Source of the DNA: Sphaerulina vaccinii | Lineage: Eukaryota; Ascomycota; Dothideomycetes; Mycosphaerellales; Mycosphaerellaceae | Assembly: GCA_022570795.1 (NCBI GenBank) | Contig: JAKUDP010000008.1 | Span: 992,001 to 1,056,000, forward strand | Length of the DNA: 64,000 nucleotides | Direction of reading: 5' to 3' | In this document: positions 54,571-64,000 of the stretch, piece after piece | How positions within the stretch are numbered: position 1 is the first letter of the stretch | How the letters are laid out: the number at the start of each line of letters is the position of its first letter | Translations under genes and position numbers: made by a program | Notes under the pieces: model-generated | What the model was told of the DNA's origin: nothing | Database searches by the model: none | Seen by the model: only the letters and a program-made list of their open reading frames with translations

Positions 54571-55365
54571 TCATTTTGTAAAGTAGATAACAGGGTAGTA
54601 GCCGTAAGTATACGTGCGCCATACATACACCGTGTCATGGAAGCAAACTCCAATCCGATCGTGGCACCCGTCATTTTGTTCGTTTCTCTTCTGCTGCAAC
54701 CTGCGCTTCTTACACTTGCCGCACTTCTTCAGATTCGAAGCTGACCCGTTCACTGCCTCGTCGATGCCACATCCCTCGCATGCCACAGTCTTAAGCTTCA
54801 CCGGACAAGGGCTCTTCAAAACAGCGATGCCCTGCTCGTTCACCTGCCGCAGTCGAAAGTCCTTGAAGAACTTCTTGAAAACCTTCGGATTGAACTTCTC
54901 ATACTGCAATCTCGCCGCCTCCAGGTCGGGCAGCGCAGCCTTGATGGCAGCTAGGGCTGTTTCGATGAAGAGCTCCAGAATCGCGATTGTGGTCATATCG
55001 GGAGTGAAGCGGTTGTTCTGGTCGAGTTGACCGAAGACGACTCCTTGGCGGGTCGTCTGACTAGGAGTGCCAGACTTAGGAGATGTTGGATCGAGGTCCA
55101 GGGTGAAAAGCTCCAAGGTGGTGTTGGGAAAAGTCGTCGAGATTCCCTTTTCGTGTATCGCATAACGAATGCTGTTGACGCCAAGCGAATTTGCGAGCAG
55201 TGGGAGAGCGTTGAAGTAGACGTGTCCGAGCGTGACGAGCGTGACCATTGGGATGGTGCTGTACGTAGTATCTTCTCTGGAGTCCGAAGTCCACACCACG
55301 AGCGTGCCCTCGGGACCGGTCTCCTTCTTCGGGTCGAAGTAGATCGGATACGTCGGAGTGGCCAT
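54571..55365 (-). CDS. hypothetical protein ending in a partial MYND-like zinc finger
   Basis: The ATG at 55365 begins MATPTYPIYFDP; 264 aa. The main body (IPMVTLVTLGHVYFNALPLL, TTLELFTLDLDP, ILELFIETALAAIKAALPDL) matches a fungal layout in which an unknown domain precedes a MYND finger. The finger's first half is present (ACEGCGIDEAVNGSASNLKK, then CGKCKK), but the second half (YCS..CQ..W..H) is missing. An excellent donor, gtaaga, overlaps CGKCKK, so an exon encoding the second half may once have followed; I found no continuation. The frame runs on into a Tyr-rich tail. It is truncated or misspliced relative to the family. Confidence 0.6.
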   Translation of the reverse strand: MATPTYPIYFDPKKETGPEGTLVVWTSDSREDTTYSTIPMVTLVTLGHVYFNALPLLANSLGVNSIRYAIHEKGISTTFPNTTLELFTLDLDPTSPKSGTPSQTTRQGVVFGQLDQNNRFTPDMTTIAILELFIETALAAIKAALPDLEAARLQYEKFNPKVFKKFFKDFRLRQVNEQGIAVLKSPCPVKLKTVACEGCGIDEAVNGSASNLKKCGKCKKRRLQQKRNEQNDGCHDRIGVCFHDTVYVWRTYTYGYYPVIYFTK

Positions 55366-56102
55366 GATGAGCTGTGGCTGCTGTCTCTGGCTCGTAATGG
55401 GAACCGTCCGAGAAGGATATCTTTTGACGACTTGAAGTTGAGTGTTAAGATATAATAGCAAATCTCGCAGACTCATCAAAGGTTGGGGTCAAACGGCCGG
55501 TCTTGCTTGCGTTTGTACATTAGCTGCAACTATCCGCAGCTATGGTACTTACACTTGCCATCAATCTCGCAAATCCCAATTTACCTGGCTCATCCATATC
55601 ACCGCCGCCGCTTTGATGCAGACAGCCGGCGTTAGTCTATCCCATGCTCCAGGTGATGTGAGAAGGTCCCAAGCTACCATGATGGAGATTCGTGAAAGGA
55701 TGGCAAGAACCTTAGGCTATTAGGCCAGAGATGCAGCAAGCTTGGTTGAGAAGTGTCGTAGCAGTATGGTATACTGGAGTTGTTCAGCCTGAGCATCAGA
55801 TACTGCGATCAGTGTCGACAAGGTGATGTCTAAGCTGTGACAACAGTCGCAGAAATCGGAAAGGTGCTTTATATGGGTTGCAGCTGCTGCAGCCGAAGCA
55901 AGGGACCATGCAAGACTCCACAATTCTTCTCGACTTCATCGCGCTAAACGAGGGCTGTCATGGGATACATGTCTTGACATGATGTTGTTCGGCGAGTTGG
56001 AAGAAGAGATGAACAGGAATGAAGCAGTGAGGACATCGCCCTCGGCACGCGTGTACTTGCGGCCATCTGCAGCTATGAAGCTTACAATCGTGCGCTAGCT
56101 CT
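55366..56102. other. intergenic, no gene recognised
   Basis: 737 bp between two minus-strand genes. Short frames without features. The region includes the promoter of the MYND-like gene and the 3' flank of the HET fusion. Confidence 0.45.
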
Positions 56103-57973
56103 TCACTTGACACGTGTGCTAGGCGACGCAGTATGCGGAATAGTCTTTCCAGGTGGTGGCGGTGGAGGTAATCCGTCTTCAGGCGTCGTCACTATGATTT
56201 CTGGGACTCCCGGCTTCTTGCTGCTTCTTCTAGACTTCATGCCGCCTTTGAGTCTTTTGCCAAGGTTGTTGAGCCTGGCAAAAGTACCCACATCGACATC
56301 TGTATCCTCGCTGTGTTCGTCCTCTGCGAGCACCTGATCCTCCTCCATCGGCCACAGATGCATGGTGATCTCCCAGTCCGGCTGTATCATGCTATCCCAG
56401 ACCTGAGGTAGTATAATCTCTCCATCTGGGCCTGTTAGATCGTAGTGTCCCTGCTGGACGTGGTCGCCAATCATGTCGACGTGCAGGAATGCTTGCTTAA
56501 TAAGCGTTTCCATGCCTTTCCAGTTCTTGCAGATAGCCCACGGGAAGCTGAACTTCCTGCCAACGGCATCTTTAAATTTTATAGGCGGCTTCTTCAAGTC
56601 CAGATTAGGGTTCTCCGCACCTAGCTGGACAAGTTGGTCCTCGAGAGACGCAATCTTTAATTGGTCTTCATTGTGCTTGTCGAGTAGATCGCGATCCACA
56701 GCTTCGTTTGTTCTTTCCACGAGTTCTCGCACGCTCAGAATCTCCTTGTACAGCATCTCAAGGGAGATTGGAATATTAGGGGCCCTGGATACAGCTTCTG
56801 CCTCCCGCTCACGCTCAGCGGAATGGGCTTTCTCTCACGCTGCGCGCTTCTCCTCGTGCTTCTTGATCAGATCCCTGAGCATTTCAGCCTCCTCCCTTGC
56901 ACTCTTGTCCTTTGTGTCCATTTTCGCCTTCGCTGAGAGCATATCCTTCAATGTCTCCAGATCCTTGTTCTTCTGAATTCCGGTCGTTTTTTCCTTCACC
57001 CTCACGTGGCGTGGAAGGGTAGACATTCGAACTTTCGGCATTGTATGGGAGTAACCTAAAAACAATCAGTAGTTGTGTAGCCAGCACAGATCAGGACTGT
57101 CCATGGTACCTAACAGCTTCATGTACGGCGCTTCATTGTCGGAGCTCGAGATATCTGTGCCAGTCTCTTGCCCGTGAAGCTCCCTTTCCAACCTCTTCCT
57201 GGATCTCGATTTGCCTTCGCCGTATATTGCAGTCATTGATACGCCAAGAATACCTAGCATACAATAGGCCATGTCCTCTTTGCGTGTGGTCTCTCGATCA
57301 TTCAGCCATGACCTCTTCTCATCGACAGGAATGGTAGCGCTTGACTCATAATTCGAAAGTACGTCAAGTGGGATACCCGTCGTCATGGCCAGGCGCTCAT
57401 TCAGATGAGGTCCACACCAGAGCTCGCTGGGTATTCTATCTGGGATCGAGTAGCGCTTGTGGCCAATGGTCTGCCAATCTCGATTCAAGAATACAACCAC
57501 ATGAGGTGCAAGCAGTTCTTGCAGCGTCCAGCCGCGCTTAAACCGTCGGCTCTTCTCAACAGCGGTGCCTTCTGCACACGCGACATCGTGTAAATAAGCA
57601 AGACATACAAATGAATTCATGTACCATTTGAACATGGAGTTGATGGCCTCAGTCAGCTCAGCGCTGCTTGCTTTGTCTGAACCCCGGTCAATGAGATAAG
57701 ACTTGCAGCACCAGAACATGTTGCGGACGCACCTATGCAGCATGTATCTATCCACAACCAAGGGAAGTCATGAGATCCTGGCATTGTCTGTACATGCTTG
57801 CAAACTGCCTGGATTTTCTGGAATCCTGGAGTATGAGTATTCTTCTTGAGGAGTACATCGTCAATAGTCGCCTCGGACTCAGCCCATCTATGAGAGGCAA
57901 TCACATATGGCGGAATGTCCGCACCGGTGAATTCTTGAAGCTCCAAAGTGTTGATATTGAGCAGGCGCACCAT
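56103..57973 (-). CDS. HET-domain / ubiquitin-like fusion protein, interrupted by in-frame TGA or intron
   Basis: Exons 57973-57733, 57676 to about 57114, and about 57059 to 56103. The first junction gives DTCCI-D-KASSAELTEAIN; the second (gtacca...tttttag) gives KLL-G-YSHTMPKV, both in phase. The N-terminal HET domain resembles HET-E/HET-D types (MVRLLNINTLELQEF, YVIASHRWAE, WLWIDTCCIDK, WTLQELLAP, RKEDMAYCMLGILGVSMTAI, YGEG). It is followed by a charged coiled coil and a conserved fungal ubiquitin-like domain (KPPIKFKDAVGRKFSFPWAI, EIILPQVWD, DWEITMHLWP), then a Pro-rich end. At 56836-56834 a TGA interrupts the coiled coil; the flanking frame continues without a break. It may be a CGA-to-TGA change, or lie in a 54-nt in-frame intron (gtgaga...atccag). 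Confidence 0.7.
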
Positions 57974-58812
57974 TTTCGCAGCCTTGAGTATAGTAAGCCT
58001 TAGACGTATTGGACGTCAGACTGCGGTGAGCAGGTGGCATTGCGAATGCGGCTGAGCTACACGCGAGACTGGATTGGACAAGCTGCAGCTCGTCTATTTC
58101 TCGCTTCGTGATCATATATGTGGCCTGGCCTGACCATCCAAGAACGTGCGTATGGTATCGGGGCTGAAGCAAGGGGTCGTGGAAGCGACTCTACCATGCT
58201 TGCGGATCTCCATCCTGTGCATGTTCCTGATGAGCACGAAACTCTGTCGATGTTCATACGATTGTGATGTCTTCAGGACGGAGAATTGCAGGAGGAAGAA
58301 GTACACGCCTCCGGCACGGTCCTTCACTTGCCGCACACAAGCTTCGAAAGCTCCGACTTTGGCTGCAGGGGATTAACTCATATGTGGCCAGACTGAACAA
58401 ACGAATGATCGACCATGGAAGCCTTCTCGCTAGCAGCACAACACTCCGGCGCGATCAATCACCACCACACCTTCTCCTTCAGTTCCTCAACAGTTGACGC
58501 TCTCAAAGAAGTCAAGCTGATTGTCTCGGTTGTCGTCGTCGGCTGGATCGCGACTACAGCATTGAGGGGCTTCTGGAACAACAAGAGCAGTGTGAAGCAG
58601 TAGACGAGAGGTGTACATATATGAGCAGGAGGACATAGTCACTGTACAGAGGGACACGTGAACATATACTAAACAATTCTGGGCATTTCAAGGACAAATC
58701 TGCTACTCTAGCTGGTCGATCTTGATCTGATCTCGTGCTCGAGCACAACCCATCGATATATCGAACACATCCAGGTCCACGCGGCTTATACATACCGCAC
58801 GATCGAATCATA
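57974..58812. other. divergent intergenic region
   Basis: About 840 bp between the HET fusion gene (minus) and the lectin gene (+). It includes one small possible gene at 58415-58603, listed separately. Otherwise only short featureless frames. Confidence 0.4.
58415..58603 (+). CDS. possible small membrane protein (62 aa)
   Basis: An ATG at 58415 opens 62 codons. A hydrophobic segment (VKLIVSVVVVGWIATTALRG) near residues 33-52 is preceded by a polar His/Ser-rich stretch and followed by a short basic end (FWNNKSSVKQ). The size and single hydrophobic helix fit small fungal membrane proteins, but no homologue is recognised, and the frame could be chance. It lies 210 bp upstream of the lectin gene on the same strand. 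Confidence 0.35.
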   Translation: MEAFSLAAQHSGAINHHHTFSFSSSTVDALKEVKLIVSVVVVGWIATTALRGFWNNKSSVKQ

Positions 58813-60260
58813 ATGGCACCTCCACGGATACCACAGTCGCTACTATGGCTGGCGCTCGCGACTCTTGCCTCAGCTGTCGACCGATTCGCACCTCCAATCG
58901 ATCGTCTCTCTTTCGGCCACAAAGGCGAGTTCACACCAGGCCAGGGCGTTGTAGGCTGGCACCAGAGCAGCGTCAACCATGAAGTGCAGATAATGCGCAA
59001 TGCCATCATCCTCACACCTCCGGTGCCTGGCATGGCAAAGGGAGCCTTATGGTCAGATGCGGGCGTTGGAGATCTATCAGACTGGACAGCACAGCTGGAC
59101 TTCCGAGCATCAGGACAAGGAACAGGAAGTGGAAACCTGCAAGTCTGGTACACACAAGATCGCGAAAGCATAGGAGTAGACAGCGTCTACAACGCCCAAA
59201 AGTTCGATGGCCTGGTAATAGTAATCGATCAATATGGCGGTTCCGGAGGCAAGATCAGAGGCTTCTTAAACGACAATTCAGTAAACTTCCGCACTTCAAC
59301 ATCTCTTGAATCGCTCGCGTTCGGACACTGCGATTACAGTTATCGTAATCTGGGAAGACCCAGTAAACTCAAGATTACCAACAGGGGAGGCCTCACTGTA
59401 ACCATTGATGATAAAACATGCTTCTCTTCTGACAAGATTTCTTTGCCAGCTGGCAACAATTATCACTTTGGTATTACTGCCACTACTGGAGAGAATCCGG
59501 ACTCTTTTGAAGTGCAAAAGTTCGTTGTGAGTACGGGAGGCGATCCTGTTACTGGTGGGCAACAAGGTTATCCGGGACATACTACAACGGACCACGCGTT
59601 CATTCAGGGAGAACAGCTTGCTGGTCAGGAACATCCACATCAACAACATATCAACAAGATGGATTCTATGCCTGGTGCACCCGAAATGTTGCCCGATCGA
59701 GACGCGGATACGATCAAATCGCAAACCGACCAATTCGCTGACCTCCACAATCGTATGCAAGGGTTGTCACATCATATGGGAACACTTTACTATGAAATCA
59801 AGAGCGTGGCAGACAAACTCGACTCCACTCGCAGTGAAGTCGTGCAGAAAGTGGGCACTATCGGAGCAAGCAGAGACACTGGTCTCCCACCTGAGACAGT
59901 CGGCAAGATCAATGCTCTGCACGATCGCGTGAGCAGTATTGAATCTGTTGTCAACATCATACGGAACGACCTGGAGGGCAAGGACTACAAGCAGAGTATG
60001 GACGAGCTCCATGCTGCTATGTCGTTCCTACACCACAACTTCCACACTGGTATGGATGGGAAATTGGAATCTGGTAAGTTGGAGTTGGCAGATGAGACAA
60101 GGATGAAACAATTGACTGACTCGTTATGACAGCTATCAAGACACACGGGCCGAGTACTACGCAGATGATCTTCACCATCATCGGCTTTCAACTTTTGATG
60201 GTGCTTGGTTACGCTTGGTATAAGAGACAGAGACACAGTCAGCCGAAGAAGTATTTGTAG
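58813..60260 (+). CDS. L-type lectin cargo receptor (Emp46/47, ERGIC-53 family)
   Basis: Two exons (58813-60073 and 60133-60260) join in phase to 462 aa. The ATG at 58813 starts a signal peptide (MAPPRIPQSLLWLALATLAS, A). The lectin domain spans about residues 25-245: WTAQLDFRASGQGTGSGNLQ, KFDGLVIVIDQYGG, FRTSTSLESLAFGHCDYSYR, and the two-cysteine hairpin GHCDY...DKTCF. A coiled-coil stalk follows. The second exon carries the membrane segment (MIFTIIGFQLLMVLGYAWYK) and a cytosolic tail ending KKYL, a di-lysine (KKxx) retrieval signal. Such receptors carry glycoproteins from ER to Golgi. If the intron were retained, the frame would end before the membrane anchor. Confidence 0.92.
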
Positions 60261-61149
60261 ATGTTCACAGGAGCACATTGGCTGATGATGTGCAGTGTTC
60301 CGGCGATAGTGTGGCCTCAAGAAGAAGAAGAAGCAGAAGACTGGGTAGCTGCGAGACATGTATAAGTGACTGCCCGACTGTTGGGCAGGGGAGACGACAT
60401 AGCTTCGGGGGCAATGTATAAGTGGCTTGGACAACACCTGGCATGGGAAGGAGTTGATAGATGTAGTTGTGATACATGTAATGGTACGAGTGAAGTCGCT
60501 TACGTGCGGTATAGCAAGCACAACGAGACTATGCCTTCTGATCACGAGCATTCATAATCGAGCCTCGCACAGACAAGTACAAGGAAGATGAGCTCATCTA
60601 ACCTTTTTCGACCTCACGTTCTCTTACTTCGACTTCACTTCACTTACCAAACTGCTTTTGCCTCATTCGCTATGCAACACTCCGTATTTGCATCACATGC
60701 GGCACTATTGCAAGGCCGCCCATAGTAATGTCGCCGAAGTTCTCCGACCAAAATGGTGGGGGTAAAGCGCGCTACCGCGTACACCTGTACTTAAGGTATA
60801 CCACTTCCCCTAAGTACAGGATAAGGCGACGACGAAGTCTCTGGAAGGCCATCCAACCAATTCGTGTCTCGTAAGTGCGGATGAAGCGATAGGAACGAGA
60901 GAAAGGTTCAAAAGGCAACGCAATCCCCTTGTTTCAACTTTCTTTCTTACATATCTCTTGCTGCGCTCGAAAACGGTAAACGACCTCACCTCACTTGTTC
61001 TTTTAGACAAAGACGACCTTTGACGACACACCTACGACTACACATCTTGGATATCGAGGGTTGACAGTAAGATACTCACAAACTACCTCCGAGTATCTAC
61101 CATGAGGACTGACCACATATTCTATAACAGAACATCAACAACAGTAAAC
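60261..61149. promoter_or_regulatory. arginase upstream region with inverted repeat
   Basis: About 890 bp. A near-perfect inverted repeat, cctgtacttaagg (60784-60796) against cctaagtacagg (60809-60820), has a 12-nt spacer. A GATAAG sequence follows at 60820, and agcgatagg near 60887 fits the GATA-factor consensus HGATAR. GATA factors (AreA/NIT2) control nitrogen genes such as arginase, so these are plausible sites (inference). Pyrimidine-rich leader sequence follows. A (gaa)n-type microsatellite is at 60317-60337. Confidence 0.4.
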
Positions 61150-62181
61150 ATGGACGCGCCTACGATCACTCCCAAGTTCCTTACCAAGGGCAATGAGCTG
61201 GGTCTGGTCGCAGTGGGCTTTAGTGGAGGCCAGGTAATACATCCTCTCCCACATATACACATCTATATCACCTCCTAACAATGCTTCCTCCAGTGCAAAC
61301 CAGGCACAGACGCCGCCCCAATGGCCCTCATCGAATCCGGCCTAATCAACGACCTCCGCGATGAACTTAAATACGACGTAAAATACGACAACAAAGTCCA
61401 CGCCTACGGAGACTTGATGCCCTCCGACGACCCCGACCACCGAAAAATGAAAAACCCCAGAGCCGTGAGTGCAGTCACCAAAAAGTTGAGCTCACAAGTC
61501 TACGAACACGCAAAAGAAGGCAGATTCGTCCTCACGTTAGGAGGCGATCACTCCATCGCCATCGGGACCGTGTCAGGGACGGCTAAGGCTATAAAGGAGA
61601 GATTGGGAAGAGATATGGCTGTTATCTGGGTCGATGCTCATGCAGACATAAACACACCCGAAACGTCAGGTTCGGGAAACATCCATGGTATGCCCGTATC
61701 TTTCCTCACGGGACTCGCGTCGGATACGCCAGAAAATCCTTTCGGTTGGATATCCGAAGATCAAAAGATCTCCACTGCGAAGCTGGTATATATCGGTCTC
61801 CGAGACGTTGATCGGGGAGAGAAGAAGATCCTCCGAGAGAATAATATCAAAGCCTTCAGCATGCATGATATTGATAAGTACGGAATTGGAAAAGTCATGG
61901 ATATGGCTTTGGGGTGGATTGGAAGGGATACGCCTATACATTTGTCTTTTGATGTTGATGCGTTGGATCCTATGTGGGCTCCTTCCACGGGAACACCTGT
62001 TAGAGGCGGACTTACCTTGAGGGAAGGAGACTTCATTGCTGAGAGCGTGCATGAGACGGGCAATTTGGTGGCGTTGGATTTGGTGGAAGTCAATCCGTCG
62101 TTGGAGAAGGAGGGTGTGAGTGAGACTGTGAGGGCGGGGGTTAGTATTGTTAGGTGTGCTTTGGGGGATACGCTTTTGTAG
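61150..62181 (+). CDS. arginase
   Basis: Two exons (61150-61233 and 61294-62181, intron 60 nt) encode 323 aa; yeast Car1 is 333. The protein starts MDAPTITPKFLTKGNELGLV. The metal-binding motifs are GGDHSIAIG (near residue 111), DAHADINTPETSGSGNIHG (141) and SFDVDALDPMWAPSTGTP (248); together they hold the His/Asp residues that coordinate two manganese ions. The enzyme hydrolyses arginine to ornithine and urea. An in-frame ATG at 61102 would add 16 residues (MRTDHIFYNRTSTTVN) and could give a second form, as known for Neurospora arginase. I chose 61150 for family fit. Confidence 0.95.
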
Positions 62182-63118
62182 AGAGGTGGAGTGGGTGGAG
62201 GAGTAGACAGACTATAGAGTTAGAGTAGAAGAGAAGGAAAAGTGCTTGATTATGCCAGATTAATGGATGGCTGTCAGCTTCATACTCTCATCACCTTAGG
62301 GATGGAGCATCGCTTCCACCGGGAATACAAGGTCTATGGCATCCTGCGCTCGGCTTCGTCGGAACCGATTCTGGTTTGTCTGCATGAGATACGATGTGTC
62401 TGTCATCTAAGATTTTGTGCTGCTGGCCACACCCTCTGGCCCATGGCATCAGCTACGGCATTGAGATTGCAGTCGTGATCTGTTCGCCATCCGGTTGCGT
62501 CTTTGGAGATACCATTGTTGTTGTCCTGGTCCATGTGCGGTACGAGTACCTGGACCTGGTGAGCCCAGCTCTCCGGCTGGCACAACGTGGGTCTTTCACT
62601 AGTTCTCTGATGTCTACGCTCCGGAATTGCTGACTGGTGTGCCGCAGAACAGAGGCAAGCAAAGCAGAGACAGTCTTCGGACTTCAAATAACTTCTTACA
62701 AGTGGGCTCGCCTCGCGCGGACAGTGATCTCGACTCTCCCCTGTCCACGCTCTCGCACTACTGCCTGATGTCCAGTGCGAGCATTTCGAGTCCATGGAGA
62801 AACAGTCGTGAGTATGAGCGTGACAAGAAGGATAGATCGCGAGGTGAAGACAGGTATGTGGGCTTAGTGAGCCCATGGCAGTCAAGCGCTTTAGTGTCAT
62901 GACTGGCCACACTCGTCATGTGGACTATGATCTGTTTGAGCAGAGAAGTGCCAGGTGTGATAATTCATGGAAACCACTATTTGAGCTAAACTCTATCTTT
63001 CGAGCGTCCTTGTTCCACTTTCTTCAATCTTTAGTCAAGGACATTCCGCAGATCCTACTCTGCCCCTCGATCTGATATCGTAGAGCTCGACAGTCTACGC
63101 AGAGACTCGATATATCTC
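62182..63118. other. intergenic, no confident gene
   Basis: 937 bp between the convergent arginase and the edge gene. A minus-strand frame (62912-62403) is Ser/His/Cys-rich with no domain, and its start is not convincing. The rest is featureless. I see no gene that I can support. Confidence 0.4.
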
Positions 63119-64000
63119 CTATTCTATATCCATGCGCTCGGCGTACGGATCTTCGTCATTGCCTTTGAAGTAATCTTCGGCAGACTTCCAGGCAGTAGCG
63201 TCAGCTTGCTCTTCCCAGTTGAGTCCTCTGGCGTCTAGCTCCTCTTTGGCACGGGCTTCACGCTCGCGTTGCTCTGCAGCTCTTTTTGCTATTTCGAGCT
63301 TCTCCTTCGCTCGTCCGAGCTTTAGCTGCTCTTCAGCCTGCTTGCGGGCTTGTTGTGCGAGGACTATTGGATCATCGGGATGCAGGCGGACGGTAGCCTC
63401 GAAGTGAAGCATTGGCTGTTTCAGACTATATGCTCTGCAGTCAAGAGTCATCGTGAACCTGTCGCATGGCTTGCGCACTTTGAGCAATCTGTTTCCGCAC
63501 TGTAAAATATCGTCGATAATGAGGTTGGCCGTCTTCTCTGGATCATCCCATCCGAGACGTATGTAGCACACATCATTGTTGTTGGCGCAGTCTGTGGAGC
63601 TACAGTGAGGGCATTCAAACCAAACATAGGCTTCGCTGATCTTGTTGCTGAACAGCTGAACAGCTGAACGGCTCAAACGCGACTGCCAGGCTCGTCTCCT
63701 GGCGCGCGGAGCTGGAATTGACCGCTGACCAGCAGCTCAAGGTCGTTTTCAAAGTCGACGTTGACCCAGAAGTCCTTTGGATCATCATGGACTCTAGGTC
63801 TTACATAGGGGGCTCCAAATTCCGAATGATAGACGTCACCGGGACACCTGTGCTCCTGGAGTGCGGAGTAGAAGAACCAATTATCTTGACACTCAAGACC
63901 CATAGCGCGCTTGAGTGTGATCGAGTCCTCTACTGTATCGTAGAAAGTGCTGTTGACCGCCATCACACGGAACTTGTCACGAGTATCAAGGTTCAACAAG
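63119..64000 (-). CDS. Cys-rich hypothetical protein, 5' end beyond the window
   Basis: Partial gene; the start lies beyond 64000. The visible first exon (to about 63714) encodes DKFRVMAVNSTFYDTVEDS, HRCPGDVYHSEFG and KDFWVNVDFENDLELL. After a proposed intron (gtcagc...ttcag) come LFSNKISEAYVWFECPHCSS, TDCANNNDVCYIRLGWDD and ILQCGNRLLKVRKPCDRF. CPHC...C...C resembles a zinc ribbon. The C-terminus is a charged helix (ARKQAEEQLKLGRAKEKLEI) ending AERMDIE. The acceptor falls inside a triplicated 8-bp repeat, so the junction is not certain. The family is not recognised. Confidence 0.55.
63647..63670. repeat. 8-bp tandem repeat at a splice acceptor (gctgaaca x3)
   Basis: Three copies of gctgaaca (the third ends in g), so on the coding minus strand several CAG acceptors occur 8 bp apart. 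The unit length is not a multiple of three, so acceptor choice or copy-number change would shift the reading frame of the gene. Confidence 0.7.

Noticed and set aside
54571..54720. Splice from the gtaaga donor to complete the MYND finger
   Set aside because: No downstream acceptor gives the YCS..C..H half; candidate exons run into stops at once.
62403..62912. 169-codon minus-strand frame
   Set aside because: No domain, His/Ser/Cys-rich by chance, and a competing frame in the same place.
1..64000. tRNA genes, rRNA, CRISPR arrays, intact transposons
   Set aside because: None recognised by eye on either strand; the sequence is nuclear eukaryotic in character, and no transposase, reverse transcriptase or terminal repeats were seen.

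Overview
The window looks like a piece of a filamentous ascomycete chromosome, most likely from Dothideomycetes (this placement is inference; no phylogeny was run). The reasons are short 48-85 nt spliceosomal introns with GT..AG ends and CTAAC/CTGAC-like branch sites, close spacing of genes on both strands, HET-domain genes, and full-length fungal housekeeping genes. These include bifunctional HIS7, fused ADE2, PEP4, ATG26-type sterol glucosyltransferase, UGGT, an Emp47-like lectin and arginase. Gene models below were spliced by hand by matching reading phase across introns. I saw no tRNA, rRNA, CRISPR array or intact transposon.

Left part (1-30 kb). In order: a membrane-anchored Vps62-like protein carrying a chitin-binding (CBM18) module; a BTB/POZ protein; HIS7 and IMP3 head to head over a 193 bp promoter with two TGACTC motifs; a repeat-containing hypothetical protein; a coiled-coil protein whose last exon encodes a tail anchor; an MFS transporter; a small conserved protein; an LPLAT acyltransferase with a long Ala/Lys/Pro tail; a glycine-rich protein; a truncated MetE/UROD-like fragment; a small secreted protein; a 604-aa unknown; a small unknown; ADE2; RPL18 with a 10-nt first exon; and a multi-exon unknown with duplicated Cys-His modules. 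Gene-poor gaps lie at 12.9-14.2, 19.8-22.7 and 30.7-32.3 kb.

Middle part (32-49 kb). A GT2-like membrane glycosyltransferase, vacuolar protease PEP4, a 1453-aa GRAM-PH-GRAM-GT sterol glucosyltransferase, a possible small secreted protein, and a 1531-aa UDP-glucose:glycoprotein glucosyltransferase ending in RDEL.

Right part (49-64 kb). 49-58 kb is accessory in character: a single-pass membrane protein, two convergent paralogues (one with a broken frame), a HET-domain protein, a protein with half of a MYND-like finger, and a second HET protein fused to a ubiquitin-like C-terminal domain across an in-frame TGA or in-frame intron. An Emp46/47-like L-type lectin, arginase and the 3' part of a Cys-rich unknown gene follow.

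Functional links. HIS7, ADE2 and arginase cover histidine and purine synthesis and arginine breakdown. HIS7 and ADE2 meet through AICAR, a by-product of the HIS7 reaction and an intermediate of purine synthesis. UGGT and the Emp47-like lectin both act on N-glycoproteins in the early secretory pathway. The HET genes and broken paralogues at 49-58 kb suggest a fast-evolving self/non-self recognition neighbourhood (inference).
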